A stretch of DNA of 8,194 nt from Sedimenticola sp. (GTDB lineage: Bacteria > Pseudomonadota > Gammaproteobacteria > Chromatiales > Chromatiaceae): the NCBI GenBank assembly GCA_030619405.1, contig JAUXBK010000115.1, positions 1-8,194 of the forward strand, read 5' to 3'. Of the stretch, positions 1-6,795 are shown in pieces (positions within the stretch are counted from its first letter, which is position 1; each line of letters begins with the position of its first letter). The notes beneath the pieces were generated by a model that was not told the origin of the DNA, did no database searches, and saw nothing but the letters and a program-made list of their open reading frames with translations. Position numbers and translations under genes: made by a program.

Positions 1-240
1 CAAAAAAGTGTGCACTTTCATGCCATACCCCTGGAGCAAAATTCACCTTGTTTTTTACCGCTTTTTGAACGATGATAACCATATATAAATGCTATTAAAT
101 CAATAGGATGCATGATTTTATGGTGTTCATTTTCTGAGCAATGAGTTTGGTTAATTTGGACGCCCTAGATCAGCACTAACAAAAAGTACTCCTTTCCTTA
201 CCCAGCACTCCAAACCAGGCGTGTTTTCCAAGCCCCTTAG

Positions 241-296
241 TACCTAGCACCTGGTACCTGGTACCTGGTACCTAGCACCTGGTACCTAGTACCTGC
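241..296. repeat. Heptamer tandem array, 8 units
   Basis: Eight contiguous 7-nt units are seen, all variants of TACCTGG (TACCTAG, CACCTGG, TACCTGG, TACCTGG, TACCTAG, CACCTGG, TACCTAG, TACCTGC). The unit junctions create repeated GGTACC palindromes, so a transcript of either strand could fold on itself. The last units overlap the 3' end of the minus-strand cysteine-cluster gene and provide its last two sense codons and its TAG stop. It resembles the short tandem repeat families scattered between genes in many bacterial chromosomes. No function is claimed. Confidence 0.9.
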
Positions 297-666
297 CCTT
301 ATCCCATCGTTTGAAGCGCTTCCGGCAGTAGCTCAGCAGTTCGTTGTAGTTGCGGAAATGGAGTTGGAACCCCGCCTCTGCCGGGGCGTCGTATTCGCAC
401 CAGGCGTTGTCGTAGTCGCGGCAGATTCGGGGGCGGTCATGGTAGATGGCGCAGCCACCGTCGGTCTGCAGGTGCTGGCAGCGGCCGTGGAACAGCAGGT
501 ACCAGCCACTGTTATCCTTGTATATCTCCGTGCCCTGGTGGGAGACCTGCCACAGCAGGTGGTCGAAGTCGCGCTTGGATCGGGGTGCGACGCCCAGTGC
601 CTCCGTGAGGTAGGTGCAGCATTTCGACCCGATGCAGCGACTGCATTTGTTGTCAGGAGTTATCAT
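286..666 (-). CDS. YkgJ-type CxxCxxCC cysteine-cluster protein (putative zinc/iron chelating)
   Basis: A 126-aa protein with the cysteine pattern of the YkgJ / CxxCxxCC family (putative zinc- or iron-chelating domain). The N-terminal cluster is C8-x2-C11-x4-C16-C17. A second cluster has C63, C72, C82 and C90, including the family-typical GGC..Y..RP..CR segment around residues 70-83, and C114 lies near the C-terminus. There is no signal peptide or membrane segment, so it is probably cytoplasmic. The family's biochemical role is unknown beyond presumed metal binding. The start at 664-666 places the first cysteine pair eight residues in, as in relatives, but no clear Shine-Dalgarno sequence precedes it. 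It lies downstream of rhlB on the same strand, separated by about 450 bp of repetitive DNA, so co-transcription is doubtful. The last two codons and the stop fall inside the heptamer array, so the C-terminus may vary between strains. Confidence 0.85.
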   Translation of the reverse strand: MITPDNKCSRCIGSKCCTYLTEALGVAPRSKRDFDHLLWQVSHQGTEIYKDNSGWYLLFHGRCQHLQTDGGCAIYHDRPRICRDYDNAWCEYDAPAEAGFQLHFRNYNELLSYCRKRFKRWDKGRY

Positions 667-677
667 CTTATTCGTAA

Positions 678-1056
678 CTGTTCACGATTATCAGTTTACA
701 GTTTTCGGTTAATAAAACAGGAAGTTAGCTGGAGAGGTGGAACTATTTTCTGGGCAGGATGCGAAAGAACTGATTCAGGAATCGGCATCCTTCACTGCCC
801 CAGGAAAGTACTTTACACTTTTTCTCGTGCCTACCAGCCGGGGTGAGCGCGCAGTTCCGACTCGTCAGCGCCCTCACCCCAATGGGCTCGGGGCGCGACG
901 CACCTAGAAGGATTTTCAAGCGGCGCTTGGATACCTGAAGAAAGTGTAAACCGAGAAATGAAGGATGCCCAGGAATCGATATCGAAAATGCTTCAGGCAC
1001 TACATGGTTCGTTGAAAAACCGTAAACCGTAAACTGTTAACCGCAAATGGTTACCC
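678..1056. repeat. Large imperfect palindromic element with heptamer-repeat arms (MITE/REP-like), no gene
   Basis: This fills most of the 450-bp gap between rhlB and the cysteine-cluster gene. The left arm (678-712) is five 7-nt units such as CAGTTTA and CGGTTAA. The right arm (about 1015-1056) is six units such as GTAAACC and GTTAACC, and reads as the reverse complement of the left arm with mismatches. Nested inside are inverted pairs GGCATCCTTCA (784-794) with TGAAGGATGCC (959-969), and TTTACACTTT (812-821) with AAAGTGTAAA (941-950). At the centre is a hairpin of GGGGTGAG (840-847) with CTCACCCC (873-880). The whole could fold as one long interrupted stem. There is no transposase and no open frame with family features, so a non-autonomous mobile element or intergenic repeat is the likeliest reading. 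Confidence 0.7.
840..880. repeat. Central hairpin of the palindromic element
   Basis: GGGGTGAG (840-847) is the exact reverse complement of CTCACCCC (873-880), and a further CGC/GCG pairing follows after a 2-nt bulge, leaving a loop of about 17 nt. It lies at the symmetry centre of the larger inverted repeat. There is no T-tract on either side, so it is not an intrinsic terminator for rhlB. Confidence 0.6.
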
Positions 1057-1116
1057 TTATTCGTTACACCATCAGCTCCGGCGTCCTTCAAATCTGTCTG
1101 GTCACCGGACTCCGGG

Positions 1117-2418
1117 TCAGTGCTTTCTGCCCGACCTGCGCCCTTGCGGGCGTCGGGGCTGACCGCCGCCGGGGCGGCGCCCTCTGCCACCCCGGCGGTC
1201 GTCCCGTCTGGGCCTTTCTACCCGGACCCGGCTGTTCGGGTCCACTTTCGCCAGGATATCGTCTGTGACCGACTCCATGGGCAGCTTGCGGCCGATGAAC
1301 TCCTCGATCTCAGGCAGTGAGAAGGAGAAGGTCTCGCAGGCGAAACTGATGGCATTGCCGCTGGCACCGGCCCGGGCGGTGCGGCCGATGCGGTGCACGT
1401 AGTCTTCCGCGTCTTCCGGTAGGTCGAAGTTGATCACATGAGTAACACCCGGGATGTGCAGGCCGCGGGCCGCCACGTCGGTGGCCACCAGTACTGCTAC
1501 CTCCCCTGCCTGGAACTTTTTCAGCAGACTCATCCGTTTCTTCTGGGGCACGTCGCCGGAGAGCACGGCGGTCTTGATGCCATTGCCCTCCAGGAATCCC
1601 CACACCCGGTCGGCACCGCGTTTGGTGTTGACGAAGACGATGGTGCGGTGATCGCCTATCCGCTGAAACAAGCCCAGCAGGAGCGGGATCTTCTCTTCGT
1701 TGGCGGTCATGTAACAGGTCTGGACCACGTTGTCGGCGGTGACCTCGTCTGTCTCCACGGTGATCGATACCGGGTTGTTCATATGCTCGTAGGCGAGTTC
1801 CTTCACCCGGTAGGAGAGGGTGGCAGAGAACAGCATGCCCTGCCGCTCTTCCGGTGGGGGGCAGCGGCGCAGCATGAAGCGGATATCCTTGATGAAACCC
1901 AGATCGAACATCCGGTCCGCCTCGTCCAGCACCACCACCTCTATCGCCTTCAGATCGTAGACATGCTGCTTGAGGTAGTCGATCAACCGGCCGGGTGTGC
2001 CGATCAGCACATCCACCCCCTCCTCAAGCTGCCTGCGCTGCTGCTCATAGGCCGTGCCGCCGAACACCAGACCCAGTTTGAAACCGGTGTGTCTGCCAAG
2101 CACCACGGCATCTTTGTGAATCTGCAGTGCCAGCTCACGGGTGGGCGCCACCACCAGGGCGCGGGGCTGGTTCGGGCGGCGTCCCTCCCGCGGGGGGGTG
2201 TTCAGGAGCTTGTGGAAGATGGCGAGCAGGAACACCGCCGTCTTTCCGGTGCCGGTCTGGGCCTGGCCGGCCACGTCCTGTCCCTGGAGGGCGATGGGAA
2301 TGGTTTCGGCCTGGATCGGGGTACAATAGGTAAAGCCGGATTCTTCGACGCCCCGCATCAATTCGGGATCGAGTCCAAGGCTGTCGAATCTTACATCTGT
2401 CAGGTGTTTTTCACTCAT
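1117..2418 (-). CDS. rhlB: DEAD-box ATP-dependent RNA helicase RhlB
   Basis: A 433-aa DEAD-box RNA helicase; the E. coli RhlB is of similar size (about 420 aa). In E. coli, RhlB unwinds RNA using ATP and works in the RNase E degradosome. Visible motifs in order: Q motif with TPIQ at 33-36, motif I AQTGTGKT at 53-60, PTRELA at 92-97, GG at 120-121, TPGR at 141-144, DEAD at 165-168, SAT at 198-200, then TIVFVNTK, VATDVAARGL and HRIGRTARAG in the second RecA domain. The last 36 residues (about 398-433) are a disordered, Arg/Gly-rich basic tail that probably binds RNA. The assignment to RhlB rather than another DEAD-box paralog rests on the sequence and on its position divergent from trxA and next to rho, as in enterics. 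The start at 2416-2418 gives the expected N-terminus, but no strong Shine-Dalgarno sequence is visible. No T-tailed terminator follows the stop. Confidence 0.95.
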   Translation of the reverse strand: MSEKHLTDVRFDSLGLDPELMRGVEESGFTYCTPIQAETIPIALQGQDVAGQAQTGTGKTAVFLLAIFHKLLNTPPREGRRPNQPRALVVAPTRELALQIHKDAVVLGRHTGFKLGLVFGGTAYEQQRRQLEEGVDVLIGTPGRLIDYLKQHVYDLKAIEVVVLDEADRMFDLGFIKDIRFMLRRCPPPEERQGMLFSATLSYRVKELAYEHMNNPVSITVETDEVTADNVVQTCYMTANEEKIPLLLGLFQRIGDHRTIVFVNTKRGADRVWGFLEGNGIKTAVLSGDVPQKKRMSLLKKFQAGEVAVLVATDVAARGLHIPGVTHVINFDLPEDAEDYVHRIGRTARAGASGNAISFACETFSFSLPEIEEFIGRKLPMESVTDDILAKVDPNSRVRVERPRRDDRRGGRGRRPGGGQPRRPQGRRSGRKH

Positions 2419-2627
2419 GGTGCATTAGGATACAGTAATTTAACCAGGGTTTGGACTTGCAAAATAGAGAATATTGGGATCAAATATTGCCTTGGCGTTT
2501 TTGGAATGGCTGTAGCAGGCCGCAATCACCCTGTATTGAACCTTAATTTGGTGTACACTAAACATCAAAGTACCGGATGCGGTTCCGCATATCCCGGACA
2601 CCTTCCTGCTTGAGATCAGATTATTTT

Positions 2628-2634
2628 GGAGAAA
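2628..2634 (+). promoter_or_regulatory. trxA ribosome binding site
   Basis: GGAGAAA ends six bases before the GTG at 2641, with 9 nt between GGAG and the start codon. It is the only good Shine-Dalgarno match there and decides the GTG start, which also gives an N-terminus collinear with E. coli thioredoxin. Confidence 0.75.
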
Positions 2635-2640
2635 CCCTAA

Positions 2641-2967
2641 GTGAGTGAACAGATTGTTCATCTGAGCGATGACTCTTTTGAGGCGGATGTGCTGAAGTCC
2701 GGTCAACCGGTACTCGTGGATTACTGGGCGGAGTGGTGCGGTCCCTGCAAGATGATTGCCCCGGTGCTGGATGAGATTGCCGGCGAGTATGCGGGCAAGC
2801 TCAAGGTCGCAAAGTTGAATATCGATGACAACCCGAACACGCCACCACGTTACGGGATCCGGGGGATCCCCACCCTGATGCTGTTCAAGGACGGCGAGGT
2901 GGAGGCGACCAAGGTGGGTGCGGTCTCCAAATCTCAGTTGATGGCTTTCATCGACAGCAATCTCTGA
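2641..2967 (+). CDS. trxA: Thioredoxin 1
   Basis: A 108-aa single-domain thioredoxin, nearly the length of the E. coli protein (109 aa) and closely similar along its whole length. It is a cytoplasmic disulfide reductase that is itself reduced by thioredoxin reductase and passes electrons to targets such as ribonucleotide reductase. The active site WCGPCK lies at 32-37 with redox cysteines C33 and C36. The buried aspartate is D27, and the cis-proline loop GIRGIPT has P77. Translation starts at GTG, supported by a GGAGAAA ribosome binding site. It is divergent from rhlB and followed 189 bp later by rho on the same strand, the classical gammaproteobacterial order. A TACACT hexamer at 2554-2559 could be a -10 element, but it lacks a convincing -35, so the promoter is not called. 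Confidence 0.97.
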   Translation: MSEQIVHLSDDSFEADVLKSGQPVLVDYWAEWCGPCKMIAPVLDEIAGEYAGKLKVAKLNIDDNPNTPPRYGIRGIPTLMLFKDGEVEATKVGAVSKSQLMAFIDSNL

Positions 2968-2991
2968 CACTGAACGCGCTCCGGCGCAGTG
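2968..2991 (+). other. Hairpin directly after the trxA stop (UNCG-type loop)
   Basis: CACTG (2968-2972) pairs with CAGTG (2987-2991). Inside it, CGC (2977-2979) pairs with GCG (2984-2986) around a TCCG tetraloop closed by C-G, the stable cUNCGg class; a few left-strand bases are bulged. The following bases are CTACTATT, not a T-tract, so it is not a standard intrinsic terminator. It may protect the trxA 3' end or cause partial termination before rho. Confidence 0.45.
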
Positions 2992-2998
2992 CTACTAT
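2970..2998 (+). promoter_or_regulatory. Candidate sigma-70 promoter for rho (extended -10)
   Basis: TACTAT (2993-2998) is preceded by TG at 2990-2991, making an extended -10. CTGAAC (2970-2975) lies exactly 17 bp upstream as a weak -35 (3 of 6 consensus bases). It would give a rho leader of about 150 nt. E. coli rho also has its own promoter after trxA and is autoregulated through its leader, so a separate promoter is expected, but this assignment comes from motif reading only. It overlaps the hairpin that follows trxA. Confidence 0.4.
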
Positions 2999-3156
2999 TC
3001 CAATAATTTCAAAGTGCTGCAGTGAGCGCTGTTGCTCGATAGAAAACACCAGATAGAAAGCTTCAGAAAGAATCCCATTATCCCTGTCCACCCTTCCATT
3101 CAGCGGGCAGCTCAGAACCCGTTTCGTACTCGTTTCCAAGCGCAAGAAAAATACCT

Positions 3157-4413
3157 ATGAATCTTACCGAACTGAAGAAGATGCCGGTTGCCGAACTGGT
3201 AGAACTGGCCCACTCCATGAAACTCGAAGGCATGGCCAGGTCCCGCAAGCAGGACCTCATCTTCGCCATCCTCAAGGCCCATGCCAAGAGAGGAGAGGAT
3301 ATCCACGGGGATGGAGTGCTGGAGATTCTGCAGGATGGTTTCGGATTTCTGCGTGCGGCAGACAGCTCCTACCTGGCCGGTCCGGATGACATCTATGTTT
3401 CGCCCAGCCAGATCCGGCGGTTCAGCCTGCGCACCGGCGACACTATCTCCGGAAAGATCCGTCCCCCCAAAGACAGCGAACGCTATTTTGCGCTGCTCAA
3501 GGTGTCGGAGATCAACTTCGACAAGCCGGAAAATGCCAAGAACAAGATTCTGTTCGAGAATTTCACGCCACTGTTCGCCAATGAGAAATTCAACCTGGAG
3601 GTGGGAAATGGCAGCACAGAAGATATCACGGCCCGCACCATCGAACTGGTGGCGCCCATCGGCAAGGGCCAGCGTGGGCTGATCGTCTCCCCGCCCAAGG
3701 CGGGCAAGACCATGCTGATGCAGAATGTGGCGCAGTCCATCGCCTACAACCACCCCGAGGCCTATCTGATCGTGTTGCTGATCGACGAACGACCGGAAGA
3801 GGTGACAGAGATGAAGCGCTCCGTGCGCGGCGAGGTGATCTCCTCCACCTTCGACGAGCCGGCGTCGCGGCACGTGCAGGTGGCGGAGATGGTGATCGAG
3901 AAGGCCAAGCGGCTGGTGGAGCACAAGAAGGACGTGGTGATCCTGCTCGACTCCATCACCCGTCTGGCCCGCGCCTACAATACCGTCATTCCCTCGTCCG
4001 GCAAGGTACTCACCGGTGGTGTGGATGCCAACGCCCTGCAACGCCCCAAGCGCTTTTTCGGCGCGGCCCGGAATCTGGAAGAGGGAGGCAGCCTGACCAT
4101 CATCGCCACCGCCCTGGTGGAGACCGGGTCGCGCATGGACGATGTCATCTATGAGGAGTTCAAGGGTACCGGTAACATGGAGATCCATCTGGATCGCCGC
4201 ATCGCCGAGAAGCGCATCTTCCCCGCCATCAACATCAACCGCTCAGGCACCCGCCGTGAGGATCTGCTGATGAAGCCGGCGGAACTGCAGAAGATGTGGA
4301 TCCTGCGCAAGATCCTGCACCCCATGGACGAGCTGGCGGCCATGGAGTTTCTCTACGACAAGTTGAAGGCCACCAAGACCAACGGCGAGTTCTTCGACGC
4401 CATGCGCCGCTGA
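3157..4413 (+). CDS. rho: Transcription termination factor Rho
   Basis: A 418-aa Rho factor, one residue shorter than E. coli Rho and collinear with it from the first residue (MNLTEL). Rho is a hexameric RNA-dependent ATPase that binds C-rich untranslated RNA and ends transcription. The N-terminal helical domain is followed by the cold-shock-like RNA-binding domain (about 50-120), with the RNP-type DGFGFLR at 60-66. The ATPase core has Walker A PPKAGKT at 179-185, the conserved LLIDERPEEVTEM segment, a Walker B ending in LLDSITR, and the Q/R-loop region ending GKVLTGGVDANAL. There is no insertion between the N-terminal and ATPase domains, unlike Rho of actinobacteria. The start at 3157 is fixed by homology; the Shine-Dalgarno sequence is weak (an AAG-rich stretch), which would suit autoregulation. 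It is followed by a strong intrinsic terminator. Confidence 0.98.
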   Translation: MNLTELKKMPVAELVELAHSMKLEGMARSRKQDLIFAILKAHAKRGEDIHGDGVLEILQDGFGFLRAADSSYLAGPDDIYVSPSQIRRFSLRTGDTISGKIRPPKDSERYFALLKVSEINFDKPENAKNKILFENFTPLFANEKFNLEVGNGSTEDITARTIELVAPIGKGQRGLIVSPPKAGKTMLMQNVAQSIAYNHPEAYLIVLLIDERPEEVTEMKRSVRGEVISSTFDEPASRHVQVAEMVIEKAKRLVEHKKDVVILLDSITRLARAYNTVIPSSGKVLTGGVDANALQRPKRFFGAARNLEEGGSLTIIATALVETGSRMDDVIYEEFKGTGNMEIHLDRRIAEKRIFPAININRSGTRREDLLMKPAELQKMWILRKILHPMDELAAMEFLYDKLKATKTNGEFFDAMRR

Positions 4414-4439
4414 GCGCGGCTGTCGGTTCGGTAACGCAG

Positions 4440-4475
4440 AAAGCCGCCACCGGCAACGGGGCGGCTTTTTCGTTC
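4440..4475 (+). terminator. Intrinsic terminator of rho
   Basis: AAAGCCGCC (4440-4448) pairs perfectly with GGCGGCTTT (4460-4468) across an 11-nt loop. The T residues at 4466-4470 and the following CGTT form the tail. It begins 26 bp after the rho stop and separates rho from the murU group. Confidence 0.9.
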
Positions 4476-4500
4476 CGGGTAATTCCGCCTCCGCAACCCC

Positions 4501-4528
4501 CTCGCTCCCACGCTCCGCGTGGGAACGC
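4501..4528. repeat. REP-like palindrome of the CTCCCACGC type
   Basis: TCCCACGC (4506-4513) and GCGTGGGA (4517-4524) form a perfect 8-bp stem around TCC, flanked by CTCGC and ACGC. The form CTCGTTCCCACGCTC...GCGTGGGAACGC is, from general knowledge, a widespread multicopy intergenic palindrome in proteobacteria. Only one copy is in this window, so the repeat status is inferred from recognition rather than seen. It has no T-tract. Confidence 0.7.
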
Positions 4529-4673
4529 CCCCCTTGCGCTCCTGCACCAGCCGGGTTGGAATCGTTGCCGAAAAGATGCAAAACTGCAGGGTGACTGTTC
4601 AGTACAAAAACCCTTGCACAAGGGCATGGCTGAATAGTTACACGGCGGGTAGGGTAGATTAAGACGAGAGCAG

Positions 4674-5357
4674 ATGACCGAGGAGAGACCTCTCCGGGCG
4701 ATGATACTGGCGGCAGGGCGCGGTGAACGGATGCGCCCCCTGACCGACAGCAGGCCCAAGCCGCTGCTGGAGGTGGCGGGAAAGCCCCTGATCCATTACC
4801 ACCTGGAGGCACTGGCCCGGGCTGGTTTCAGGCAGGTGGTGATCAACCATGCCCACCTGGGGTGGATGATCGAACAGGCGCTGGGGGATGGCAGTCGCTG
4901 GGGGCTCCGTATCCGTTACGCGGCGGAACCGCCCGCTGCCCTGGAGACGGGCGGGGGCATCTTCAATGCCCTGCCGCTGCTGGAACAGGAGCCTTTTCTG
5001 GTGGTGAACGGTGACATCTGGAGCGACTATGATTACTCCAGGGCGAGGGTCCCAGAGGGTATGTCTGCCCATCTGTTGCTGGTGGACAATCCGGATCACC
5101 ACCCGACGGGTGATTTCACCCTGCAGCATGGCCTGATTTTGGAAGGGGAGGGGCCGAGGCTCACCTTCAGCGGAATCGGTGTCTATCACAAGGCGCTGTT
5201 CCAGGGGCAGAGCCCCGGTGCCTTTCCATTGGCACCACTGCTCCGGAAGGCCATGTCCAGATCGAAGGTGAGCGGTGAACGGCTGATCGGGCGCTGGATA
5301 GATGTGGGAACCCCCGCACGGTTGAGTGAGCTGGACCGCATGTTGAAGGACCACTAG
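4674..5357 (+). CDS. murU: N-acetylmuramate alpha-1-phosphate uridylyltransferase MurU
   Basis: A 227-aa nucleotidyltransferase closely resembling Pseudomonas MurU (about 223 aa). MurU joins MurNAc-1-phosphate and UTP to give UDP-MurNAc in the cell-wall recycling route that bypasses de novo synthesis. Motifs: the nucleotide-binding loop LAAGRGERMRPLT (12-24), RPKPL with K29, ETGGGI (91-96), the metal-binding VNGD (111-114), TFSGIGVY (164-171) and WIDVGTP (208-214). LVDNP at 136-140 also matches MurU. Many genomes call such proteins mannose-1-phosphate guanylyltransferase, but the short length without a hexapeptide-repeat domain and the MurU-like blocks favour MurU. The usual partner, the anomeric kinase AmgK, is not adjacent. 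The ATG at 4674 follows a GA-rich stretch (AAGACGAGAG) that can serve as a short-spaced ribosome binding site. It is the first gene of a tight three-gene group. No convincing promoter was found in the preceding 200 bp; TTGCAC at 4614-4619 lacks a good -10. Confidence 0.87.
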   Translation: MTEERPLRAMILAAGRGERMRPLTDSRPKPLLEVAGKPLIHYHLEALARAGFRQVVINHAHLGWMIEQALGDGSRWGLRIRYAAEPPAALETGGGIFNALPLLEQEPFLVVNGDIWSDYDYSRARVPEGMSAHLLLVDNPDHHPTGDFTLQHGLILEGEGPRLTFSGIGVYHKALFQGQSPGAFPLAPLLRKAMSRSKVSGERLIGRWIDVGTPARLSELDRMLKDH

Positions 5358-5365
5358 GGGGCGGC

Positions 5366-6784
5366 ATGGGGCAGGAGATCACGGACAGTCATTTCAGTGC
5401 TCAGGATTTCGAGCAATTCTTCCAGCGTCTGCGGCAGGAGACGCGGCTGCTCGGCCAATGGCTGACAGATGGCCACATCCCCGGCACAGGCGAACATGTG
5501 GGGGGGCTTGAGATGGAGGCCTGGCTGGTGGACCGGCAGGTCAGGCCCGCGTCGGTCAATCGGGAGCTGCTGGATCGGCTGAGGGATCCGCTGGTGGTGC
5601 CTGAGCTGGCCCTTTTCAACCTGGAATTGAACAGCAGCCCGCTGCGTCTGGAGGGGGCGTCTCTCAGCCGGATGGCGGAGGAACTGGCCCGCACCTGGGC
5701 GCGATGTGGCAGGGCGGCGGCCGGGGTGGGCGCGAGGATGGTGATGGTCGGTATACTGCCGACAGTGGCAGAGACGGATCTCACCAGTGCCAATATGTCC
5801 GCGATGCAACGTTACCGGGCACTGGACGACCAGCTCTCCCGGTTGCGGAACGGGGCCCCCTTGCTGCTGGAGATCGAGGGGCGGGAGCGGGTCAGCTGCA
5901 GTCATCGGGATGTGATGCTTGAGTCGGCGACCACCTCGTTTCAGATCCACCTGAAGATCGACCCGGACCAGGCGGCGCGTTTTTACAACGCCTCCAAGAT
6001 CGTTTCCGCACCCATGGTGGGGGTGAGCGCCAACTCCCCCTATCTGTTCGGTGCCGATCTCTGGGACGAGACCCGTATCCCTCTGTTCGAGCAGTCGGTA
6101 CAGGTGGGCGAGAGCGACCTGACCAAGCGGGTCAGCTTCGGTATACGCTATGCGAGGACGATCTTCGAGTGTTTCGAGGCCAACCTGATCCGCTACCCGG
6201 TACTGCTGCCCCAGGTGATGGATGAGCCGCTGGAGGCCCTTGCCCATCTGCGGCTGCACAATGGCACCATCTGGCGCTGGAACCGGCCCCTGGTCGGCTT
6301 CAATGAGGCGGGTCAGCCCCATATCCGCATCGAGCATCGGGTGGTCCCCGCCGGCCCCACCGTGATGGATTCCATCGCCAATATGGCTTTCTATTTTGGT
6401 ATGACCTGTGCGCTGGCGGAGCAGGAGGAGCCCCCGGAGCAGCGCCTGCCGTTCGAGCTGGCGCGGGACAATTTTTATCAGGCGGCACGCCACAGTATCA
6501 ACGCCGAAGTGGTGTGGCTGGATGGCCAGCGGGGCGGCATGAGAGCGCTGTGCCGGGAGCAGCTGCTGCCACTGGCCCACCAGGGGCTGGTGTCCCTCGG
6601 TATCGATCGGGAGGAGGCGGATCACTGGCTGGGCTTCATCAAAGGTCGCCTGGCGACCGGGCGCAATGGGGCCGGCTGGCAGCGGGCCTGGGTGACACGC
6701 CACGGAGCGGATATGGCCGCCCTGACCGAGGCCTACCTGGAACATCAGGAAAGCGGACGACCGGTACACGAATGGGGCGTATAA
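5366..6784 (+). CDS. GCS2-family glutamate-cysteine ligase-like carboxylate-amine ligase
   Basis: A 472-aa protein of the GCS2 family (the YbdK / EgtA / plant-type glutamate-cysteine ligase superfamily), which joins the gamma-carboxyl of glutamate, or a similar acid, to an amine using ATP. Supporting blocks: GLEMEAW (47-53), with the paired glutamates that start the active site in this family; LFNLELNSSP (83-92), matching the family's conserved N/E pattern; SFQIHLKI (191-198); ANSPYLFG (222-229); LHNGTIWRWNRP (297-308); and HIRIEHRVVPAGP (319-331). There is no signal peptide. It starts 8 nt after the murU stop, behind AGGGGG at 5356-5361, so it is almost certainly co-transcribed with murU. 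It could make gamma-glutamylcysteine, but the downstream gene is an amide-cleaving hydrolase, not glutathione synthetase. The true amine substrate cannot be told from sequence, and I withhold gshA. Confidence 0.85.
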   Translation: MGQEITDSHFSAQDFEQFFQRLRQETRLLGQWLTDGHIPGTGEHVGGLEMEAWLVDRQVRPASVNRELLDRLRDPLVVPELALFNLELNSSPLRLEGASLSRMAEELARTWARCGRAAAGVGARMVMVGILPTVAETDLTSANMSAMQRYRALDDQLSRLRNGAPLLLEIEGRERVSCSHRDVMLESATTSFQIHLKIDPDQAARFYNASKIVSAPMVGVSANSPYLFGADLWDETRIPLFEQSVQVGESDLTKRVSFGIRYARTIFECFEANLIRYPVLLPQVMDEPLEALAHLRLHNGTIWRWNRPLVGFNEAGQPHIRIEHRVVPAGPTVMDSIANMAFYFGMTCALAEQEEPPEQRLPFELARDNFYQAARHSINAEVVWLDGQRGGMRALCREQLLPLAHQGLVSLGIDREEADHWLGFIKGRLATGRNGAGWQRAWVTRHGADMAALTEAYLEHQESGRPVHEWGV

Positions 6785-6795
6785 TTACGGTCTTC

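Noticed and set aside
5..18. AAAGTG-TG-CACTTT inverted repeat at the window edge
   Set aside because: Arms of only 6 bp with no adjoining promoter or gene; too short to separate from chance.
358..846. 162-aa plus-strand open frame opposite the cysteine-cluster gene
   Set aside because: The minus-strand frame has a full set of family cysteines; the plus-strand product is Val/Ala-rich antisense sequence running into repeat DNA.
743..1000. 85-aa minus-strand open frame in the rhlB to cysteine-cluster gap
   Set aside because: It spans the palindromic element and its inverted repeats; no start signal or family feature supports a protein.
1104..1114. CCGGA-C-TCCGG palindrome beyond the rhlB stop as a terminator
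   Set aside because: The stem is 5 bp with a 1-nt loop and there is no T-tract on the transcribed strand.
1438..2613. 391-aa plus-strand open frame opposite rhlB
   Set aside because: It is antisense to a complete DEAD-box helicase with every motif intact, shows no recognisable domain, and arises from GC-rich codon use.
2440..2970. 176-aa minus-strand open frame opposite trxA
   Set aside because: It is antisense to a clear thioredoxin and spans the divergent promoter region; no domain is recognisable.
3112..4188. 358-aa minus-strand open frame opposite rho
   Set aside because: It lies opposite a full-length, unmistakable rho; the composition (His/Gly/Leu/Asp-rich) is typical of antisense frames.
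5354..6769. 471-aa minus-strand open frame opposite the GCS2 ligase
   Set aside because: The plus-strand protein has conserved family blocks, a ribosome binding site and tight spacing to its neighbours, while the antisense product is Gln/His/Pro/Arg-rich with no domain.
6514..6795. N-terminal extension of the M14 hydrolase open frame
   Set aside because: This stretch is inside the ligase gene in another frame, its translation is low-complexity Gly/Arg/Pro-rich, and the M14 homology starts at about 6796.
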